Position numbers and translations under genes: made by a program
The notes under the pieces: generated by a model
What the model saw: only the letters and a program-made list of their open reading frames with translations
Databases searched by the model: none
Told to the model about the DNA's origin: nothing
Assembly (NCBI GenBank): GCA_025677835.1
Contig: JAIXMR010000001.1
Span: 496,001-560,000, forward strand
Length of the DNA stretch: 64,000 nucleotides
Source: Sporodiniella umbellata
Lineage: Eukaryota; Mucoromycota; Mucoromycetes; Mucorales; Rhizopodaceae
Direction: 5' to 3'
Shown: positions 34,576-44,415 of the stretch, one piece after another
Position numbering within the stretch: position 1 is the stretch's first letter
Layout: each line of letters begins with the position of its first letter

Positions 34576-36671
34576 TTTGTTCTTTGTAAAGAAAAAAAAA
34601 AAAAAAAAGAAAAACTACAAGAAAACGAGATAAAAAAAAAATTACCAATAAAAAAAAACGTTTTATTAAAAAAGGTACATCAATTGGCTCATGTGTAACC
34701 CGCATAAGCTAGTATTTATTTTATTTTATTTTATTTTTTTTTTAGAAAAAAGACCTCTTGAAGAACAAAAGAAAATAGCAATAAATGAAAAAAAAAAAAA
34801 TAAAGGGGAAAGATAGGATTCGTTATTTTACAAAATAACTCTAGGAGAATTGAGGAGTTTTTTTTATTCTACAGAGTCTTGCTTTAAGAAGTGTGTCTTA
34901 TTGTTACAATTTTAGTTTGGTTGATTGGTTATTTTATTCCCGCCTACTCTAATGAGCATACTTCAGATTGACTTTTAAGGCAGATAACTGTCCATCGCAC
35001 AAATAATAATAGTAATGGTTTTTTTTTTGTTTTGCTTTTTGTTATTCTTCTTTTATACTTTTAACGAAGTATTTTTAAAGATCAATTAATGATGCTTATA
35101 ATTAGGACAAACAAACCCTATCCCAGTTTAATTGTGATAAGGAACAATGAGAAGGTGGTAATTGAAAAACATTATGTTAATTGTGGGTCAGGCCAGTAGC
35201 TTTTGTCGGCAAATAAAAGCCAATAATCGGTTGTTCAATAGTGATTTAAAGAAAACCCTATCTTTAATTTCATTGTGCTTTTTTTTTTTTGGCAAAAGAA
35301 TGTTGCAAAAATAATAATAAAAATAAGGCTAGCAATTCAGTCTTTTAAAGGGATATCAAATCGAATCTGATCCTTTTTTGCTTGGAGTACAATAAACTCT
35401 ACTGTTACAATGTTGCACAAAAAGAGCCACGTTACAAATATTGAAAATAAAGTAAAACATGTTCTGTTTATAAAGAACAAGCTAGACTTTAAGGAAGAGG
35501 GGAGAGAAAGCAGCACAAGCAGTCACAGTTTATTGTAAATGAACCATTTGTCGCTATTTTAGCATGCGGCAATAGCATTACTCAGAAAGATACAATAGTA
35601 AGATCATCTGTTGATATTTACACTACAAAACAAAGTTGCCCTGTTTACAAGTCTTTTGTTTAACACTTTTTTTCTCTTGGCTAAATATTCAAAGATGTCG
35701 CGCATGAAAAAACTTTGAGTACGAACCAATATGCCATCGATATACTTAGTAATCGTATCGCCCATAAATATGCATACAAAAAAGCAAAACAAACAAAAAG
35801 CCTTTGCTATCTTTCTCCTAATTTAACGCTGCGCGACAGCTGTAATACAGGCAAAGCAAAGAAAAAAATCTAACGCCTTTTGCCGAATTTTAATGTGTTC
35901 TATCCTGAGTCTATAAAAATAGTAGGTCATTCAATTTCGTCATCTTAAGTAGCTATTTACATTCTTTAGGTTTGCACAAAGCTCTAATGATTTTGCAAGC
36001 AATCTGTGTCTTGTTTAGCTGTATCTAACGGTTTTTTTTCACTGCTGCTAAAAAAAAACTATCGAGATAGTAGGTCTTGAGCTACAAGAAACGTATTGAA
36101 AAAGAAAAGAAGAATAAGCATAGATACATCCTTTCTCGTCGCTTTTGCTATTTATTGCATTACAAAAAAAAAGGGGGGGGAGAGAGATGTGAGAAGGGGT
36201 TACTAAAAAGTTTTATTTGTTATAGCTTAGTGGTCGCTACTTGTATTTTGTTTTTCGTTTTGCCAACGAATATGGCTATAATCCAAGCCTTTGATCAACT
36301 AATTGTCTTTGTTGTGTTTAAAATACCATGTTAGAAAAAGCGCTGCAACAAGCGTTAACTCAAAAAAGAAACAGAAGCATCAGCTTTCACATGAAAATGT
36401 GCATAAACTACAACAATCAACATCTATCTACAAAGTATAGATACATGCTGAACTTGATCAAATTTAAAGAGAAAACTACTACCGCCTATTTTTATTCTTA
36501 TTTTGTTTTGGAAAGATATTCAGCGCGTTTTAAAGGGGGGAATAGAGTTATGTCATTTTAGCTCACAGTCGGAAGAACAGGATCGCCATAAAAGGTAAAC
36601 GAATTTATCCCTTCTTTTTTTTTATTCCCTTTATTCTTTTTGTAAGCAGTGTACAGAGATTAGTTTAAATC
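34576..36671. other. Intergenic region
   Basis: No gene recognised. AT-rich with A/T runs and an A9G8 run near 36165-36181. The minus-strand frame 35792-35604 (GDTITKYIDGILVRTQSFF) looks protein-like but has no start context, splice partners or family match. The last 60 bp before the NRAMP ATG are T-rich. Confidence 0.45.
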
Positions 36672-38522
36672 ATGGCAAAGAACGATGAGCCAGAAGAGGG
36701 TTCCGGCCTATTGAGCAAAGTATACAACAGCAACAATTACCAGACAGTAGATGCCGATGAAGAGAATGACTGGAATGTAGAGATTAATGCTCGAGAACAG
36801 GTGAACACTGAAGCTGAAGACGACGATACCTCTTTTTCGATAAAGAAACTGCTTCATTACACGGGACCTGGTAAACTGTCCGTCTTTATAACCTAAGCTT
36901 ATCTATCAATTTGTATATAGGATGGCTTATGTACTATTTTTTTTTATATATACATGTTTTTTTTTTCATTTTCTTTAGCTACTGCTTTATTTAACCTACA
37001 ATGCTATTTAGGTCTATTGCCTATCTTGATCCAGGCAATCTAGAGTCCGACTTGCAAGCTGGGGCCATTGCTGGTCATAAGCTTCTTTGGCTTCTTTTAT
37101 GGGCTCATGCAGCTGGCCTCTTGATCCAGATACTTTCTGCACGACTGGGCGTAGTCACACAAACTCACCTTGCTCAATTGATTCGCAAAAACTATAGCCG
37201 GCCTGCATCCGTAGCGATCTGGCTATTCACACAATTGGCTATTATCGGGTCTGATATCCAAGAGATCATTGGCACTGCTATTGCACTCAAGATCCTTTTC
37301 AGCCTTAAGCTTTGGGTCGGTGTTATGATCACTGCGACTGACACCTTCATGTTCATGTGGTTACAGCAGTATGGTGTAAGAAAGATGGAGATCTTTTTTA
37401 TGACATTGATTGGTTTTATGGTGGTATGTTTTTGGGTGGAAATGCTCGCTTCACATCCAAACCTTGAGTTACTTTTAAAAGGTATCTTTATACCTGAAAT
37501 ACCTGAAGAAGCCAAAGTACAAGCTGTTGGCATGGTGGGATGTGTTATTATGCCTCACAACATGTTTCTACACAGGTAGATTTACATACGTATATACAAC
37601 GGTATCTCTGTATTTGTCTCAACATTATGTTTGTATAGCGCTCTTGTCATGTCTCGCCATTTAGGAAAGAAACCGAGTGAGAAAAAGAAAAAGGAAGCCA
37701 ACTACTATTTTGCCATTGAATCTACTTTGGCTCTCATCACCTCTTATTTCATCAACCTGGCAATTGTCGTTGTATTTGCCCAGGTGTTTTATAAACCAGA
37801 TCAAGTCATTACACAGCTACCAGGACTGTACGATGCTTCTGAGGTGCTGTCGCGCACCTTGGGAAAATATGCAAAGTATTTCTGGGCTCTAGGACTATTA
37901 GCTGCAGGTCAATGTTCCACAATGACTGGAACTCTAGCTGGTCAATACGTAAGTAGAACTCCCCCCTTTTTTTAAAGAAAAAAAAACAATAACAATGTAG
38001 TTCAACTTGTTTTTAGGTGGTTGAAGGGTTTTTAGGTGCTATATTTAAAAAGCAATGGCATCGTGTAGCTATGACACGGGCTGTAGCTTTAGTACCCAGT
38101 ATGTTGGTTGCTATTTATGCAGTAGATAGATTTGATACCATGGGCGAATTTTTGAATGTTTTACAGAGGTTAGCATATACAACAAATACTGAAGAAAAAA
38201 CTCATTTTTTTTCAATTTTGGTAGCCTTTGTCTTCCTGCAGCTATTATACCAATTTTGAAACTCACTGCCTCTTCAAAAATCATGACAGCCTCTTTCCAA
38301 AACTCACTAACCGTGAATATAGTTGCTTGGCTTATTTCGTTTGTTGTTATTGGGTTCAATGTTCACTTATTCTTAAACTACTTGGAAGATTTAAATTGGC
38401 CGGCCTACGCAGTTGTGTTTAGTTTGGTATACTTTATCTTTGTAGCGTATTTGATGTACATACCCCTTGAAGTACCCGCTAGTACAAAGGAGATCGAAGA
38501 AGAGCAGCTTGAGACATCATAG
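36672..38522 (+). CDS. NRAMP-family divalent metal transporter
   Basis: Proton-coupled import of Mn2+/Fe2+ and related ions across the plasma or endosomal membrane. Six exons: 36672-36870, 36921-36930 (10 nt), 37012-37575, 37639-37948, 38017-38168 and 38225-38522; 510 residues. The acidic N-terminal tail (about 65 residues) precedes TM1, with the metal-binding DPGN in SIAYLDPGNLESDL. TM6 carries the matching MPHN in GCVIMPHNMFLHS. About 11 TM helices are seen. The 10-nt exon supplies residues G-W-L-M between the N-tail and TM1 and is required for frame. Sites: GTAAAC/ATATAG before it and GTACTA/TATTTAG after it. The C-terminus is acidic (KEIEEEQLETS). Orthologues are yeast Smf1-3; which one is not clear. 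Confidence 0.92.
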
Positions 38523-38814
38523 ACATGCACACCTTTACAAACATTTATAATTATTTATTGGGGTTTTCCTTTTTCCTTTATAGAAGCTTGAATAAAAAAG
38601 CAAAAGGATAATAAGGTTTATACTGGAATTTCAAGCAAACGGACTTTTTTAAAGTAAAAAAAAAGAGAAAAACAGTAACCGAGGTATTTGTCAAGTACAG
38701 GATTTTTTAAAGCTTTTATTTATATTTTCACTTTAATTTCTTGGGAGTTTCTTTTTTTTTTTCTTATCAAAATAGTTGGACAGTCATTACAGGTTCAAAG
38801 AAGGGTTTTTAATG

Positions 38815-39081
38815 CTATATGGCCTTGGTAGTGGCTCTATGGGTGACCATTGCATTTAATTTGGGAACATGTTTTGGACAAAAGAGATCGCCGCTGTGGT
38901 GATGAAAGTTAGCTAGTGTCAGTCGACATCCTTCATCTTTACACTGAAAAAAAAAAAAGATTATTACAATACTTGTTATGTCTGAGTATACCCTAAAACA
39001 GTTTTTGTGGTAAATCCGTCCGTTAGCTTCTACTTTTTCAATCACATAAACAGTTTTTGTACAATTTGAGCAGACGTCCAT
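38815..39081 (-). CDS. Single LIM-domain protein
   Basis: Two exons, 39081-38992 and 38943-38815, joined in phase 0; 72 residues, essentially one LIM domain. The zinc ligands are visible: CSNC, then YHKNCFR joined to CKDEGC, and DLFCPKH at the end, fitting C-x2-C-x~18-H-x2-C ... C ... C-x2-H spacing. Such small LIM-only proteins act as protein-protein adaptors on actin or in the nucleus; nothing here decides which. The intron (38944-38991, 48 bp) carries A12 on the plus strand, a pyrimidine tract before the acceptor in the sense direction. The gene is convergent with the NRAMP gene (292 bp between stops). A TATA-like box lies about 55 bp upstream. Confidence 0.8.
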   Translation of the reverse strand: MDVCSNCTKTVYVIEKVEANGRIYHKNCFRVYSDITSIVIIFFFFQCKDEGCRLTLANFHHHSGDLFCPKHVPKLNAMVTHRATTKAI

Positions 39082-39511
39082 AATTGGCTGTTGATTATTG
39101 GGAAAGAGAAGAAGAGAATAATAAATAAAGTTGATGCTTTATATACCCAAACTTCTCCTGCACCCTTCCCCTATCAATTGTGTACATGAAAACTCTAATT
39201 TGCGTAGATTCAGTAACCGTTAAAGAGGAATTTGAATTAATTAGCATGAAGGATGTAAACAGAAAAAAGCTTGGATATTGCTTTGTTTATACAGTCAATC
39301 CGATATAGCGGACAGATGAGATATGAAAACAGGCAGTCTAATTTCATTTTTCTTCTCAAATCCTGAAAAGGAAAACGACATATATTTCCGTTTCTTGTTT
39401 TGTTTTCTTTATTTTTGGTTGTTTGTTATGCTTTTTTCTTGTTTTCTTTTTGTTTTTATTAATGTATACATACACATATACACACACGAGTACACATAAA
39501 TTAGAGACTGG
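39082..39511. other. Intergenic: LIM promoter and 3' flank of coiled-coil gene
   Basis: Contains the LIM TATA-like element and a T-rich 3' flank with TACACATA repeats next to the coiled-coil gene stop. No gene seen. Confidence 0.5.
39136..39148 (-). promoter_or_regulatory. TATA-like box of the LIM gene
   Basis: Minus-strand GGGTATATAAAGC about 55-67 bp upstream of the LIM start codon. Position and consensus fit a core promoter element. Confidence 0.5.
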
Positions 39512-40216
39512 TTACATAAATGAAGGTTTTCGTCTACGGTGGGTAGGACCTGCTGGTGGATGATGAGGTAGCTGTAGAGGGCCAAGTGACATGTCGTTCA
39601 TCCAATGTATAAGAGGCTCGTCCACTTCTGGGTTCTCTTCCTCGTATCTACCCTTTGGCTTCTTGCGTAAAGCCCAAGGTGGACACCCAGGAGGAGGACC
39701 AAGACTAGACGGTGGGGGGAGGGGGCCAAAGCTAGGCGGGGGAGGATGGTGATGGTGATGCATCAGGTACCTTCTACTCCTCTCCTCCTCCATATCCTCT
39801 TCTTCATCATCCTCTTCATCATCAGGGTGGTTATGGTATCCATATGGATCTGTGCGGTAGGGATCTATGTCACCGAACGACCTTCTTCTCTCAGAAAAGG
39901 TATCTCGTTCCTGTTGCTTTCTTAGAGCCCATCGCGTTTCTAGAAAGTCATTTCGAGCCAATGTATGGCGAAGTTGGCGTTCTAAGCCCATTCTCTCCGC
40001 ATCGAATTGATGGTGAATCATATCTAGCTCTTGTCGAAGCGAATAGTTTTCCATAATGATATCCTGAACATCTTGAACAGAAAGATGGTCTACTCTTATC
40101 ATAGACTTCCTTTGTTTTCTTCTTGAAGGAGGAGGGGGAGCTTCATTGAACTCCAGTTGCTCTTCAAATCGACCCGCATCTTCGTTTTGTATTTCTTGCC
40201 TATCTTTTGATGACAT
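39512..40216 (-). CDS. Uncharacterised coiled-coil, Pro/His-rich protein
   Basis: Single exon, 234 residues. Residues about 45-100 (DVQDIIMENYSLRQELDMIH and following) form a predicted coiled coil with regular hydrophobic spacing. It is followed by an acidic block (DDEEDDEEEDMEEERSRR), a His/Pro-rich segment (HHHHHPPPPSFGPLPPPSS) and the tail LIHWMNDMSLGPLQLP. The start MSSKDRQEIQ is the first ATG and lies 248 bp from the divergent RPL24 start, so the two share an upstream region. Composition and single open frame support a real gene. I do not recognise a family. A scaffold or RNA-processing role is only a guess. Confidence 0.65.
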   Translation of the reverse strand: MSSKDRQEIQNEDAGRFEEQLEFNEAPPPPSRRKQRKSMIRVDHLSVQDVQDIIMENYSLRQELDMIHHQFDAERMGLERQLRHTLARNDFLETRWALRKQQERDTFSERRRSFGDIDPYRTDPYGYHNHPDDEEDDEEEDMEEERSRRYLMHHHHHPPPPSFGPLPPPSSLGPPPGCPPWALRKKPKGRYEEENPEVDEPLIHWMNDMSLGPLQLPHHPPAGPTHRRRKPSFM

Positions 40217-40464
40217 AGGGAGGAAGAAAAGAAGAGTAAAACAAGTGACCTCATACCTCTTGTTTGTAGTACATCTTTATCATGTGCATAATAAGTTACC
40301 TTTTATTATGAAAAGTCATAACAAATCGAATTTTTTCCGGCCCGGACTTTTGGTTGTTTTGACAACACCCCCTCCCCTCTCTAGGCGTCACTTTCCCTTT
40401 AGCTATGATGGCCATGCCCCACTCTAAATACTCTCTCTTTCAGCTCTCCCCCTAAGCAACAACA
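40217..40464. promoter_or_regulatory. Shared divergent promoter, coiled-coil gene and RPL24
   Basis: 248 bp between two divergent start codons. The RPL24 side ends in a pyrimidine-rich leader (CTCTCTCTTTCAGCTCTCCC at about 40431-40450, then CCTAAGCAACAACA before the ATG). This resembles the pyrimidine-rich leaders of ribosomal protein genes. No single TATA box stands out. Confidence 0.45.
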
Positions 40465-41209
40465 ATGAAGTAAAAATATAATCCATCCATCCAAAAAAGT
40501 TGTACTTATAGCAATCGATTCTACCCACTACTAATACACAGGCTTGAGATTTGTTCCTTCTCTGGTCAAAAGATCTATCCTGCCAAGGGTAAGACCTACG
40601 TCCGTATTGACTCCAGGTAAATTCTTATAATCACCACTTCTATTGAATCCTAACTTTTCCTCCTTGCCTGCTTTTCTTATTTATTTTTCTTATATAGAGT
40701 AAGTCGTCAACACAGTTGAAAAACAGAAAAAAAAAAATATTATAGTCTAATGAACAACTGAATTGACTTTGACATTGTTATAGACTTTCAAGTTCATCAA
40801 CGGAAAGACCGAATCTTACTTCCTTCAACGTTTGAACCCCCGTAAGATCAGATGGACTGCCATCTACCGTCGTTTGAACAAGAAGGGTATGACTGAAGAA
40901 GTTCAAAAGAAGCGCTCTCGTCGTACCGTCAAGCACGAACGTGCTGTCGTTGGTGCTTCTTGGGATGCTATTCGTGCCAAGCGTAACCAAAAGCCCGATG
41001 CCCGTGCTGCCGCTCGTCAAGCTGCCATCTCTAAGAGCAAGGACGCCAAGAAGGCTGCTGCTGCTGCTAAGAAGGCCAATGCTCCTGCTGTAAGTTATAC
41101 AAAAAATGGCGATAATCAGTAGCTTATTGTTATTTGATAGGGTCAATCCAAGGTTAGCAAGCAACAAGCTAAGGGTTTTGCCCCTAAGGCTGCTGCCACT
41201 TCTCGTTAA
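40465..41209 (+). CDS. RPL24: 60S ribosomal protein L24 (eL24)
   Basis: Component of the large ribosomal subunit. Proposed exons: 40465-40469 (ATGAA), 40542-40616, 40698 (one nucleotide), 40784-41089 and 41141-41209, giving 151 residues (yeast 155). The start reads MKLEICSFSGQKIYPAKGK; then YVRIDSR, TFKFINGKTESYFLQRLNPR, KIRWTAIYRR, KKRSRRTVKHERAVVGAS and the tail SKVSKQQAKGFAPKAAATSR, all typical of eL24. Exon 2 ends in phase 2 (AG) and the next long exon begins with a full codon (ACT), so one base is missing. An A at 40698 sits between TTTCTTATATAG and GTAAGT and supplies it, making AGA (Arg); yeast has Lys there. The first two bases of that codon come from exon 2. Confidence 0.9.
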
Positions 41210-42282
41210 GAAATAAACTCTTTAGCTTTGCATGAATACACTGAATCCTAAAACTGAGATTGCCTAAGGCTTTGATGCTTTTATTTTTTTATTTTTTGGG
41301 GATTTTGTTTGCGCCAAATAACCCTTTTGCTCGTAAACCAACAGCCTTACTGACCTACTTGAACATTTCGAAGAGTAAGGTACAACAATAATAGTGAATC
41401 GTTCTTTTTGAGTAGGACGGTACTGTATATACATCTAGTTGTCCCAAAAAAAGCATTTGATTTGGAACAGGTTCCATATTAGCTTACTATGGCTGACATT
41501 CTAGTTTCTTTTTTTAAAAAAAAAATCTGATATGCATCTTGACCGCGTTTTCATATCAGTGTTTAAGACTACCCTCCAAAGATTGGCTGAAATCAGCTCT
41601 TTTTTTTTTGAAAGTTTCTAATATATTCCCTGTTTGTGAGTCGAAGCTTTGCACCGAGAATCTATAGCTATTCTAGCTACCTTCAGTAAATTAAATTAGG
41701 CGCTCTGAGATTTTTCGGATTTGGCCTTAAATGTCAATATAAAAATTAAACAAGGTGTTTGCCCTTAGATACATGCTTTTTTTTTCTTAGCTATAAATAA
41801 TGTACAATAAAAAATCCGTCGGGTCAATCTTTGGTATTTTGGTATTACACGTTTACTCTGTATTTTTGTTGTATACAAGATATGTGTCTGGTTACAAAAA
41901 AAACACTTGAAAAATAAAAAATACAAAGACTTGGTATTTGACTTGAAAAAAGGCAATAACTGCATATTTTTTTTCTGAAAAATATTGTACTAAAACTACT
42001 AAGCCCTGCATTATAGTTGTGTAAGGGAGAGGTGAATTAATATCTAAGACGAACCCCTTCTTGCCAATTAAAAGAAACAATTGTCATTATTAAATTTTTT
42101 TAACGATCAAGAATGTATTTGTCAAACAGCAAAAAACTTTAGATTCCTTTCCCATTCCATCTGTTTGCTTTTCTTTTTCAGAATTTGTAAAATCATAAGA
42201 ATCGAAGTTATTCATCAACTGTTTTTGTTTGATTCCATTCTACATAACTTAGTATACCTTTGATACCCAAAGAAGAAAACAT
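41210..42282. other. Intergenic region
   Basis: 3' flank of RPL24 and upstream region of the CotH gene. No gene seen; AT-rich with short A/T runs. Confidence 0.5.
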
Positions 42283-44279
42283 ATGAGCGAGAAGAGTAAA
42301 AAAAGCGTTTTGCAGCTGCTTATAGGTAATGCTAAAATGATCTTTACTCATAGAAGAATAAAAGTCTAATATAGACACGCCTATACATTAGTTCTACTAT
42401 TATGCTGTCAGACTCTTTGGGCCCAAACAGTATACAGTCTTATTCTAAATTCTCCAGATACAGATGCTGCTGTAGTTGTTGGCGATCGAGTTTATAAGCT
42501 CATACCATCCAAAAAAAGCAGCATTGTTTTACAAACTAAAGCACCTACAGGAAAACCATACTTTTACGTCAAATTGAAAAAAGGCACTATGGATATTATC
42601 GATCAAGAGACATACATGAGACCTGCTGAGACTAGAAAAAAAACTTATAATGAATTTTACAACCGATTGGTTACCGTGAGAGACATGACTAGATTTGATA
42701 TATTGGATGAGTTCACACCACAGTTCAACAGGGCTCCTGATAAAGACCTCCACCCTCTAGGAGAAATTGCTACAGTTCATGTTGTGGCAGACCAAGAATT
42801 AATTGACAGCGTTCACGACAGATTTTTGGATGACTATAAAGTGAAAGTCAATGTAACATTCATAACGTAAGAGAAAAGTAATAATACATACAAATACGAA
42901 TACAAACCGCGTGTATCTGCTCTATGATAGCTCTACCAAAGTAAAAAACTTTGCAGACTGTGATTTTGGAGTTATTGGCCGTACATCTAGGTTTTTTAAC
43001 AAGCTCCCATATAAGATTGTACTTCCAGAAGGTGAAAAAGGATTGAATGGCTTTAGACATTTGAGATTCCGTACTACTGAAAACGAGCCCAGCTATATTC
43101 GTGATTATATGGCAACTGAACTATTACGTGCAACCAACCAACCAGGGTCAATAACGTCTTATGTTAGGTAATACGTGTTTCCGTGGAAGCATACATGTGT
43201 TTAAAAAGTTTGGGAAATCTCACAATATTTGCTTTTAGACTCTTTTTAAACAATAGGGCTATTGGATTGTTCCCTATGGTCGAAAAGTACGACGATACAT
43301 GGCTTGAAAGAGAGTTTAATCCAGACAAAGACGAACCTTACGCTTACGGATATCTTTATGAAGGCGATGGTGGAAAGTCTCAAAAAAATCGAGCTGATCT
43401 TTCTTATTTGCCTGTTGCTGACTTCAACACCAGTGCATATATAATCGAAGAAACACCCAAAGGCCAAGAAAGCTCATTTCAGCCATTGCATGAATTCACA
43501 GCATTTATTAGTCACCAACGTAATGCAGCAGAACAATATAATGGAGATATTGCAATAAGACGTAGAGTCATCGACGAATGGCACAAGTATTTTGGAGTTG
43601 AAGGATTCTTAGCAAAGTAAGCACTCATGCGCAAATATAAATGGCTGTTTACTAAAGTTTCAATAGCATGGCTCTTGAGTTTCTTATTGGCTCTGCTGAC
43701 GGTTATCTTCAAAATACCAACAATTATCATTTGTATGAAGATCCCATTCAAAACAAACTTATATATATTGCATGGGACTTTGATTACACTTTTGCTAATG
43801 GCCCTTACGATACAGCGAAAGTTGTGGAAGGACGCTACGAGCATTACGGCTGGTTGGATAAGCTTCCTTTAACGACTGCTCTCCTAATTGTTCCAGAATA
43901 CCGCTTATTGTTTGAGAGACAGGTGTCGCTTATCGCATCCCAATTATTAAGCCCTACATACTCTTTCCCAGTAATTGACTCGGTGGTTGAGTTGATTAGA
44001 GAAGATGTGGTATGGGACCAAACGTTGCCACGTGTTCGCACAGGTCCAAGTTATATTTCAGGCGGTCTTGAAGGTTTTATTGAAGGCAAAATTGATGCAA
44101 ACGGAATTCTTCCATATGCTTTTGATCTACCACTCGCTATTGATTTTGTGATACGTGTTAACAAAAACATTGACCTTGATAAAGCTATTGAAGGTCCTAC
44201 AGGACATCCATCTGTCCTTGGTATTAAAGAGTTTATTCAAAGAAAACTTAGCAACTACCTTGCAAGTTTAGAGTCTTAG
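42283..44279 (+). CDS. CotH-family secreted/surface protein
   Basis: Exons 42283-42325, 42392-42866, 42931-43167, 43239-43616 and 43667-44279 give 581 residues. Exon 1 joined to exon 2 makes a signal peptide (MSEKSKKSVLQLLIVLLLCC, then QTLWAQ before the likely cleavage). The CotH kinase-like domain spans about residues 190-520: SRFFNKLPYKI, GLNGFRHLRFRT, PSYIRDYMATELL, GLFPMVEKYDD, EFLIGSADGYLQNTNNY and AWDFDYTFANGPYD, the last with Asp residues fitting a metal-binding site. Bacterial CotH is a spore-coat protein kinase. In Mucorales the family is expanded, and some members are surface ligands important in mucormycosis; nothing here shows this member does that. No GPI-attachment tail is visible (ends ASLES), so it may be secreted. 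The acceptor at 42391 was chosen because it alone keeps frame. Confidence 0.85.
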
Positions 44280-44415
44280 TTTTTATTTTAATAAACTCAC
44301 GCCTACCAGACCCCTGAGGGCCTAAAGCCAAATTCTTTTAGAAAAAAAAAAAGAGCTCAAAACAACAACAATTTTTTTTACATAAATTATACGTTCTATT
44401 CAAGAAAAAACACGA

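Noticed and set aside
35604..35792. Minus-strand frame with GDTITKYIDGILVRTQ
   Set aside because: Protein-like but isolated; I could not link it to any transposase or host family.
40778..41167. 129-codon minus-strand frame over RPL24
   Set aside because: Antisense shadow of the conserved eL24 coding exon.
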